A DNA stretch of 64,000 bases from JBBBNV01 sp037137075 (GTDB lineage Bacteria > Bacillota > Bacilli > Paenibacillales > NBRC-103111), in NCBI RefSeq assembly GCF_037137075.1, contig NZ_JBBBNV010000001.1, positions 1-64,000 on the forward strand, written 5' to 3'. Positions 58,016-64,000 of this stretch are shown here, piece by piece; position 1 is the first letter of the stretch, and every line of letters starts with the position of its first letter. The position numbers and the translations under genes were made by a program. Under the pieces are notes generated by a model that made no database searches, was not told where the DNA came from, and was given only the letters and a program-made list of their open reading frames with translations.

Positions 58016-60883
58016 GTGAGCGAACATGCATCCGCAAATCGGACAACTGCTGGTCAAACCACAGCGAAAACAAATTCAAGCTCAGCCAGGACGGACCATT
58101 CAAGCCTGTCGGCTGCCGCGCCTTTGACACCTGCGGGAATCATGCAATTGCAAAAAGCACTTGGCAACAGGGCTGTCCAAGGGTTAATTCAAAGAATGGC
58201 CGCTGGGCAAGCTCCAGCGCAAAGGGCGGGCGGAGGCTCAGGCGCATCCAATGCTACGACGCCTTCTCCGGCAGAAGAGCGTAAAACACAAATGAATGCT
58301 GAACGCGATGTAAAGGTCCCGGCACTGGTTGATGCTTCTTTTGCAGATAGCAGAACGAAGGTGAAGAACAATCTCGAGACGTACTTGACTACAGCGTCAA
58401 AGGCGGAATTTATTCGCAATCACGTGAAAGCCAAAGCGGTGTCGGAGATTGAGAATAGTATGACTCGGGGGACGGCCGAGCAAAGGCAGGATGCATTGAA
58501 ATATGCAGTGCTCAAAGCGGAAGGCATTATGCTGGACAAGCTGAGAGCCTATGCCTCGGAGGTAGCCGCAGCCCAATTTAGTGATGCTAAAAAAATCGTT
58601 ATGACGGCTGAAGCGAATAAAGCCTTCGATTTGGTCACCCCCAGCTTGAGCCAGGCAGCCTTTGAAAAACAGAAGACGGGGGCAGCGGCCGACTCGCAGA
58701 AAAAGCTGAATACGCTTGCCAAGACATTGATTGCTGAAGCGGTAAAAGATGCGACTGCCGTGATCACAGCCAAATTCACGCCATCCGTACCAGGCGGCGC
58801 TGCCGGCTTCGATCATATTGATGCAGGAACGGCCGGCACAGATGAGCTTGAGCAGCGAATGAATCTGGACGGAGACCTAGTCAGAGACATCCGGGATATG
58901 GAAACCGTGTATCAGACCTCGCTTTTTAACCCCTTAAAAAATGAGGTGTTATTAAAGCTGGGCGTAGGACGGCGCGCCTTCAGAAGATCGAAAGAGCTGA
59001 ACCAGTACAGGGAAACCCTGAAGGAAGCCGCCCGGACCAAGGTCAGGGCTGAAATTGATACGGAAATCGCAAGCCGCAACGGCGGCGCGTCCTCAAGCAC
59101 CCCCATGAGAGACGAGTATTTGAAAATGGCCTCAAAAGTCATGGCCCATCAGGAATCCAAAATCCTGGTAGACAATGTCATGAAGGATGAAGCGGACACT
59201 ATTCTGGAACGGATTATACCGAAGGATCAGACGGTGGAGAAGCTGACAGCTGCGGGAAAAAGCTCCGCGTACGACATCGCCCGAAAGGATCGTACCCAGC
59301 GGGATAAAATTCAAGCCGCAGGTATCGCCGCGGCCAAAGTGCTCGCCGAGAAAATATTGAAAGAAAAGAAAGAAGCGGCTATTCTAGAGGCGAGGAAGCT
59401 GACCAAAGGAACGAAGCAGACGGGGACTACGACAGCTGCCCTGCCTAATGCAGCAAAAACCGCGGAAACAATTGGTGCTGTCGAAGATACAACGAAAGCA
59501 CAGCGTGTTGCCCGGACTGTCATTGATAAGTCCATTGTTGCCGGTGATATGAATAGCGGCTTCAACAAGGTAGGCAAGCTCATCGATCTGTCTACGCCGA
59601 ATCCGGGAGACTCCAGCGCGCTGGAGGTCGAGCTAAAGATTCCGTTTGCCTCTGCCGCCGGCGGAGGACAGGGGTATTTTCTATTCGGCTTCGGAGGCGA
59701 AGCCGAGCGGGAAACCGGTGAATTGACCGTGAATACGCAGGTCACCTTCGGAGCCGGCTTCTCCACCTTCGGCTTCGATGTAAATGCGCGTTTCGGTCTC
59801 TTTTTAGAAGGAAAAGGGAAAGATACATCTAGTGTAATGAATTTGTTGTCGTATGGCTTATACCGGAATATGACCCAAATCTCAAGCGCGGCGGCCGGAC
59901 ATTTCTGGGGTCAAAGCGGGAAATCCGGCGATTCCAAGCTTGTTGAGGCCGAGAAGTGGGCCATGATGATCGAAGAACAACATCTGGATGATACCGCCGA
60001 GGTTAATGTGGGCTCGCTTACAAAGCTGGCTATGGAGGCTAATGTGGGCGTAGCCGGGTTTTCAGGAGAGCTTGCCTATAAGCGGCTTAGCGCCTACCGG
60101 AAAGAAATTATCGCGGAAAAAGGAAAGGATGCTGCAGGAAACCTGCTGTCAGCAGCCGATCGGGTTGCCAACAACAGTATTGGCAGCGGTGAATCACGGA
60201 GAGTGTATGAAGCCGCTACGGAGATCGAAATCGGGTTCGGCAAAGATAAGGTTGCTTTTGGCGTAGAAGGGGCAATGACCCGGGTTGGCGGCACCCTCAG
60301 AGAATTGAATCTGGAGCTGTCGGCGAGCATTCCGTCACAATTCGGAGAAGAAGCCGGAGATTTGACCCAGTATGCGGCCAAAATCGTAACGGCGGCTCTA
60401 GGCGCGGGTAAAAACCTTACCGCATTGTTTAAGAAAGCTATGGCTGCGGAGCCGGAAAGAGCGGCGCGCACAGGCGGAACCATGCTGGATTTGGGAAGTG
60501 ATGCGCTCTTTACAGGAAATTACTTCGACCGTATCGGGGCTAGCTTTGCAGAGCAAATCCAGGGAGATGAAACGATAAACGACACGATGCGCTCCTGGCT
60601 GCCCGGGCAGGATTCCGGCGCCTCAGCCATTGAGCAGGTGAACAAAATCGCCTTGTCCAATGCGCTGAAGCTGGCGGCCAGCTTCAAACGGCAATACGAT
60701 GAAAGCGGTACGCCAAGCGAGTGGGAAATCGCTATTGAAGCAAGCCAAGTGAAATCACTGGAAGTTGATGCCGAGATCGCTAAGGTAGCCATCGAGAAAT
60801 CAAAGCGGATTGGCAAAGTCGAATTCGCCAAAGGAAAGACGACCAAATACGAATTCCTCGGCTTAGAACGCGGAGGTACCTAA
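58016..60883 (+). CDS. large protein with eCIS-cargo-like N-terminal signature
   Basis: A 955-residue protein starting at GTG 58016, 8 bases after AGGGGGG. The low-complexity Ser/Thr/Ala N-terminus (1-35) is followed by LTPAGIMQLQKALGNRAVQG then LIQRM (about 37-60). This LQ...GNRAV..L(I/L)QR signature is common near the N-terminus of proteins linked to extracellular contractile injection systems, often with DUF4157. Residues about 90-540 are helical and charged. Residues about 550-820 contain beta-type repeats rich in Gly and Phe (QGYFLFGFGGEAERETGEL, NVGVAGFSGELAYKRLSAY, GFGKDKVAFGVEGAMTRVGG), which could be a barrel or sheet region. There is no signal peptide and no Cys. The following gene encodes a chaperone-like protein. 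I do not recognise a toxin domain; the cargo role is inferred. Confidence 0.7.
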   Translation: MSEHASANRTTAGQTTAKTNSSSARTDHSSLSAAAPLTPAGIMQLQKALGNRAVQGLIQRMAAGQAPAQRAGGGSGASNATTPSPAEERKTQMNAERDVKVPALVDASFADSRTKVKNNLETYLTTASKAEFIRNHVKAKAVSEIENSMTRGTAEQRQDALKYAVLKAEGIMLDKLRAYASEVAAAQFSDAKKIVMTAEANKAFDLVTPSLSQAAFEKQKTGAAADSQKKLNTLAKTLIAEAVKDATAVITAKFTPSVPGGAAGFDHIDAGTAGTDELEQRMNLDGDLVRDIRDMETVYQTSLFNPLKNEVLLKLGVGRRAFRRSKELNQYRETLKEAARTKVRAEIDTEIASRNGGASSSTPMRDEYLKMASKVMAHQESKILVDNVMKDEADTILERIIPKDQTVEKLTAAGKSSAYDIARKDRTQRDKIQAAGIAAAKVLAEKILKEKKEAAILEARKLTKGTKQTGTTTAALPNAAKTAETIGAVEDTTKAQRVARTVIDKSIVAGDMNSGFNKVGKLIDLSTPNPGDSSALEVELKIPFASAAGGGQGYFLFGFGGEAERETGELTVNTQVTFGAGFSTFGFDVNARFGLFLEGKGKDTSSVMNLLSYGLYRNMTQISSAAAGHFWGQSGKSGDSKLVEAEKWAMMIEEQHLDDTAEVNVGSLTKLAMEANVGVAGFSGELAYKRLSAYRKEIIAEKGKDAAGNLLSAADRVANNSIGSGESRRVYEAATEIEIGFGKDKVAFGVEGAMTRVGGTLRELNLELSASIPSQFGEEAGDLTQYAAKIVTAALGAGKNLTALFKKAMAAEPERAARTGGTMLDLGSDALFTGNYFDRIGASFAEQIQGDETINDTMRSWLPGQDSGASAIEQVNKIALSNALKLAASFKRQYDESGTPSEWEIAIEASQVKSLEVDAEIAKVAIEKSKRIGKVEFAKGKTTKYEFLGLERGGT

Positions 60884-60896
60884 AGGAGGGTAGCGC

Positions 60897-61841
60897 ATGG
60901 CTGGTAACGGAACTGGCGCTAACGGGAAGTCCCAGTTGGATTTGGATCAGGAGATCGTATTCACTACATTAACCGGAGACAGACTGAAGACTGCCGTCAA
61001 GCGGATGTCCTGGGTCGAAACGGAGGGCAGCATAAGCTGTATGCTTTCACTGGAAGCGGAATGGAGCGTCTATCAGCAAATGTTATCGGGAGAGTGGATG
61101 GGGCTGTTTGCGCGGGCGAGAAACCAGACTGCCGAAGCGGGCTTCGAGCCGGAGCGTCCTGTAGAGCTTCGAATGATACTAAGAAACAGTCTGCTGCCTT
61201 CTGCCATGCGTTATGGCGCGGAAATTGAACAGGTGCTAATCACCTTGTTGGAGGACGCTCAAGAAGCTCGCGCGCTTGGGCTGAGTGAAAGCTGGCTGGT
61301 AACAGAGGTGAAGCAGCAGGTCCACTTGCCGGAGGAGCTTGGAGCCGGATCTTTAAGAAGCGGATACCGCACCTTTTGGTCGCTGCCTGCGGATGTTAAC
61401 CTGCCGCCGGCTGCTGCAGCGACATCGACCTTACATGAGGTTGTGGAAGGCTACCTGAATAAAATGGAAATTCAATACGAATGGATTCAAGACCATATTG
61501 CCCGAATCACTTATCGTGGTGAACAGGGAGCCTGGATCGTCTTAATCCGAACGGATGAAGCAAAGCAAGTATGCGTAGTATACTCGGTCTATCCGGTCCT
61601 GGTGCCGAAGGAACGGCACCAGGACCTGGCCGTATTTTTAATGGAAGAAAACTATGACTTGGCCGTGGGAAGCTTCGAGCTGGATACCTCTGACGGAGAA
61701 CTGCGCTTCCGTACAAGCGTCGATGTTGAGAACGACCGATTGACGATAGAGCTGCTGGGCCAGCTGTTCATTTCCAATATTGTGGTCATGGACCACTATT
61801 ATCATGCTATCGGTGACGAAATCAACGGGATGCTTGAATAG
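60897..61841 (+). CDS. YbjN-domain chaperone-like protein, partner of the upstream cargo-like protein
   Basis: A 314-residue soluble protein. Residues 1-150 form an unrecognised domain (VFTTLTGDRLKTAVKRMSWV, LFARARNQTAEAGFEPERPV). Residues about 180-314 match the YbjN / type III secretion chaperone-like fold: LHEVVEGYLNKMEIQYEWIQ, GEQGAWIVLIRTDEAKQVCV, VFLMEENYDLAVGSFELDTS, and LRFRTSVDVENDRLTIELLG. The ATG follows AAGGAGG and lies 13 bases after the large gene, so the two are co-transcribed. By analogy with secretion chaperones it may bind and keep the upstream protein soluble or unfolded. A terminator follows at 61900. Confidence 0.75.
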   Translation: MAGNGTGANGKSQLDLDQEIVFTTLTGDRLKTAVKRMSWVETEGSISCMLSLEAEWSVYQQMLSGEWMGLFARARNQTAEAGFEPERPVELRMILRNSLLPSAMRYGAEIEQVLITLLEDAQEARALGLSESWLVTEVKQQVHLPEELGAGSLRSGYRTFWSLPADVNLPPAAAATSTLHEVVEGYLNKMEIQYEWIQDHIARITYRGEQGAWIVLIRTDEAKQVCVVYSVYPVLVPKERHQDLAVFLMEENYDLAVGSFELDTSDGELRFRTSVDVENDRLTIELLGQLFISNIVVMDHYYHAIGDEINGMLE

Positions 61842-61899
61842 CAGTCGCTACCATTCACGGCGAAAGCTGGTCCCACAAGGAGGACCTATCTAAAATCCA

Positions 61900-61934
61900 A
61901 ACCCGCCGAAACCAATGTCTCGGCGGGTTTTTTT
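61900..61934 (+). terminator. intrinsic terminator after the cargo/chaperone pair
   Basis: AACCCGCCGA at 61900-61909 pairs with TCGGCGGGTT at 61920-61929, followed by seven T. Confidence 0.88.
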
Positions 61935-61940
61935 ATACAT

Positions 61941-62130
61941 TTATGCACGTTTGAAAATTAAATACCCGTCATCGACCGGAAGAGTCTGGCCGTTAATGGC
62001 CGAGGCTTCGCCGGAGAACAAGAATGCTACAACATCGGCAATCTGCTCGGGCTGGATGAGCTTCTTGCTCAGGTGCTGGTCGGCAAGGAAGCTTTTGAAA
62101 TCGTCCCCGTCTTTAATGATACAGGCAATC
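61941..62130 (-). pseudogene. SDR oxidoreductase, C-terminal relic
   Basis: On the minus strand an open frame ending TAA at 61943-61941 encodes FLADQHLSKKLIQPEQIADV, then VAFLFSGEASAINGQTLPVD and DGYLIFKRA. This is the usual end of a short-chain dehydrogenase (P..IA..V.FL.S..A..I.GQ...VDGG). Everything before about 62130 is missing. It abuts the yetF-like gene on the same strand. Confidence 0.75.
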
Positions 62131-62138
62131 GCTTGACT

Positions 62139-62855
62139 CTACTCGATATCAACCGGATGACGTATAGCATCATCATGCAGATCGAGATAAAGCTGGCCAT
62201 TGCTTCCTCGCACGGCATAGAATACATCCTCGGCTTTTTTCTTTCGTGACTGCAGCTCCTTCTGAAGCCAGTTGCGGGGGATCTGACTAGCCTCTAGATT
62301 GCTATACAAGATCTTCCCCTCCATAATAAGCTCAACCGGGAACTGCGGCTTCCCGTTACCCTGAAGGTTCAAATCCTTCAGGGTGACGTTCCGATGCTGT
62401 TCCTTTTTCATTACGGATAATTTCCCGTTAATTTCCATTATCGCAAATTCCACCTCAGTAATATCGAAAATATCCTTCTGGCGAAGCAGTTGATTTAGGG
62501 TATCCAGCGTTAAATTGTTTTTTTTCAGATTACCCTCCAAAATTTTCCCGTTTTCAATCAGGATAGACGGGGTACCTTCCGTCCATATACGCATTTTTCT
62601 GTAACGTACAAGAAGCTTGGACAGCAAATACGAGGTAAACGTAAAGACGACTAGCGAAATGATGAGGTGAATGACCTGCATTTTATCATTGAATGCGAAG
62701 TTTGCGGCAATGGCCCCGAGAATGACAGCAGTAATAAATTCATGGAAGTTCATGTTGGACAACGTCTGCTTCCCTAATAATCGGGTAATGCCTAGAAGAA
62801 TGATAAAGGCGGCCATGCTTCGGATTAATATCATGATGTGTTCGATCATACACAT
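62139..62855 (-). CDS. YetF family (DUF421) membrane protein
   Basis: A 238-residue membrane protein. Three N-terminal helices (IMILIRSMAAFIILLGITRL, FITAVILGAIAANFAF, VIHLIISLVVFTFTSYLLSK) are followed by the DUF421 cytoplasmic domain: TEGTPSILIENGKILEGNLK, LTLDTLNQLLRQKDIFDITE, VEFAIMEINGKLSVMKK and a C-terminal segment. The family is common in spore formers; the function is not established, and some members act in spore or membrane physiology. Start is ATG 62855 or 62849, behind GGAGG. Confidence 0.9.
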   Translation of the reverse strand: MCMIEHIMILIRSMAAFIILLGITRLLGKQTLSNMNFHEFITAVILGAIAANFAFNDKMQVIHLIISLVVFTFTSYLLSKLLVRYRKMRIWTEGTPSILIENGKILEGNLKKNNLTLDTLNQLLRQKDIFDITEVEFAIMEINGKLSVMKKEQHRNVTLKDLNLQGNGKPQFPVELIMEGKILYSNLEASQIPRNWLQKELQSRKKKAEDVFYAVRGSNGQLYLDLHDDAIRHPVDIE

Positions 62856-62965
62856 CTAACCTCCTTCATTTTTTATGCATGCCATATTTTTCCGGGACAT
62901 GATTCATTTCCGCCCAATCCGATATATGCTGTTATGGAAAAGTCAATCGAATCGGAGGGGTACAC

Positions 62966-63502
62966 TTGGTTTATGATAGTTATAGAATGTCCTTGTCTTA
63001 TTGGCCGTATTATACACCTGCGCAATTTTACATGCATGCGCCGATGAGACGACAGGAGTCAGTGTCCTATAAATCCCTTGAAGAGGCGCTTGAGCTAATC
63101 AAGAAGGCGGTTTCGGGCGAAAGGGAAGACGAATTGTTCTACGATTATTTGATTTCCGTAGCGCCGTCTGAAGAAGAAAAGGAGATCATACGTGGAATCC
63201 GTGATGATGAGCGCAAGCACAATCAGATGTTTCGCAGCATTTACCAGCATTATACAGGACAGACAATAACAGCTCCTGCCCATGTAGAATTTCAAAAACC
63301 GAAGTCCTACATGGACGGAATTCGGAGGGCATTCTTTGGCGAGCTGTCGGCAGTGGAACGGTACCGCAATATTCGCGCGGGCCTGCCGGATCGTTATTAT
63401 CGGGATATGGTGTTCGAAATTTTGACGGATGAGATCAAGCATGCCAGCAAGTATAACTATCTTATGAATTTGGATGTGCGAAGAATGGTTGAAAGTAAAT
63501 AA
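62966..63502 (+). CDS. ferritin-like (rubrerythrin-type) di-iron protein
   Basis: A 178-residue protein starting at TTG 62966 behind GGAGGGG. After a Tyr/Met/Pro-rich N-terminus (YDSYRMSLSYWPYYTPAQF) it has two helical halves with iron-ligand motifs: GEREDELFYDYLISVAP and RDDERKHNQMFRSI in the first, and GELSAVERYRNI and TDEIKHASKYNYLM in the second (E and ExxH pairs). This is the ferritin-like/rubrerythrin four-helix pattern of small spore-former proteins. It may handle peroxide or iron, or be a spore coat component as the N-terminus suggests. It is monocistronic. Confidence 0.85.
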   Translation: MVYDSYRMSLSYWPYYTPAQFYMHAPMRRQESVSYKSLEEALELIKKAVSGEREDELFYDYLISVAPSEEEKEIIRGIRDDERKHNQMFRSIYQHYTGQTITAPAHVEFQKPKSYMDGIRRAFFGELSAVERYRNIRAGLPDRYYRDMVFEILTDEIKHASKYNYLMNLDVRRMVESK

Positions 63503-63510
63503 ATGTGAAG

Positions 63511-63536
63511 CAGCCCTTGGATGAGGGCTGTTTTTG
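63511..63536 (+). terminator. intrinsic terminator after the ferritin-like gene
   Basis: CAGCCCT at 63511-63517 pairs with AGGGCTG at 63524-63530, followed by TTTTTG. Confidence 0.8.
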
Positions 63537-63645
63537 TTTTGCTGGCGCTTCGCTGTTCAGCATATTGGAAAAAATTATAAATATAATGGTGAAGAAAGGG
63601 TCCTGTCCAAGACGATGAGATAAACCTGTATAGGGGGATGAATAT

Positions 63646-64000
63646 ATGATGACACCGGCAGCTCCAATTGTTGCCATACTAGGGATCGGTACAGCCGTTC
63701 CGGACTATCGGTTAGATCAAGCTGAAACCTCGCAGCGATTGGTCCAGGCTTTAAGGGATACTCCCGACTCGGCCCGCTGGGCCAAAAAAATATTCAAGCA
63801 ATGCGGGGTGGAGGTCCGTTATACTTGTGAACCGAATCTGCTTGAAGCGGCAGAAGAATGCCGCTATTTTCCACAAGACACGCCGCATCAGGCGCCTTCG
63901 ACCGCAGAGCGCATGGGAACCTATAAGAGAGAAGCGGTGCCGTTAGGCCTGAACGCCGCAAGAATAGCAATGGCAGACGGAAATGTAGACGCGGCTGATA
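63646..64000 (+). CDS. type III polyketide synthase (chalcone/stilbene synthase family), 5' part
   Basis: ATG 63646 (or 63649) follows AGGGGG and the frame stays open to the window end, 118 codons. The N-terminus reads IVAILGIGTAVPDYRLDQAE, then WAKKIFKQCGVEVRYTC and STAERMGTYKREAVPLGLNA. This matches the start of bacterial type III polyketide synthases (BpsA/BcsA-like; GIGTA.P and ER...Y). The catalytic Cys-His-Asn residues lie beyond the window. Such enzymes make alkylpyrones or related phenolic lipids from acyl-CoA starters. Confidence 0.9.
   Translation, partial: MMTPAAPIVAILGIGTAVPDYRLDQAETSQRLVQALRDTPDSARWAKKIFKQCGVEVRYTCEPNLLEAAEECRYFPQDTPHQAPSTAERMGTYKREAVPLGLNAARIAMADGNVDAAD

Overview
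The window reads as chromosome of a Gram-positive, endospore-forming type bacterium, most likely Paenibacillus or a close relative. The support is indirect: AGGAGG-type ribosome binding sites, TTGACA-17-TATAAT promoters, a T-box leader, CcpA cre sites, a perfect TnrA/GlnR box, Fur- and Zur-type boxes, an S-layer-homology surface protein, several lipoproteins with LxxC lipoboxes, and three pectate lyases. Base composition is roughly even. No rRNA, tRNA or CRISPR array was seen. The only mobile DNA is the last 29 codons of an IS630-type transposase at the left edge.

Layout. 1-3200 is a gene graveyard (IS630 tail, relics of an arylamine N-acetyltransferase and of a LysR regulator) around a DUF2277 gene and a TetR regulator. 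3218-6667 is a compact operon: an ABC exporter fused to a cyclic-nucleotide-binding domain, two paralogous GNAT-like proteins and, between them, a 32-residue peptide gene. 6819-8442 holds DedA and methyltransferase genes. 8475-12998 is a single-chain nitrate reductase/flavoprotein reductase under a TnrA/GlnR-type promoter, divergent from a MarR gene. 13496-22936 carries a cre-controlled sugar-binding lipoprotein, a small secreted protein, T-box-asd, selO, a His-rich zinc exporter with an ArsR-type operator, and a two-component system. 23002-26570 is a Fur-box iron(III) ABC importer.

27142-30315 is a cohesin/Fn3/SLH surface protein. Then come DedA-5'-nucleotidase, a three-gene operon (membrane protein, substrate-binding/VWA protein, TelA), and an Lsa-type ABC-F protein behind a three-segment attenuator. 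38197-40314 is SDR plus MFS. 40481-50908 is a pectin island: three pectate lyases (two with CBM6), two AraC regulators with candidate operators, and mqo. 50998-57396 is a Zur-box Opp/Cnt-type metallophore import-export operon without biosynthetic genes. 58016-61841 is a large protein with an eCIS-cargo-like N-terminal signature followed by a YbjN-type chaperone-like protein. The right end holds an SDR relic, YetF, a ferritin-like protein and the start of a type III polyketide synthase.

Themes: plant-polymer use under CcpA and AraC control; metal homeostasis (Fur iron, Zur metallophore, CDF zinc); nitrogen assimilation; and defence or antagonism candidates (peptide/exporter operon, eCIS-like cargo pair, ABC-F, TelA operon). 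All functions come from reading protein motifs by eye; no database search was run.
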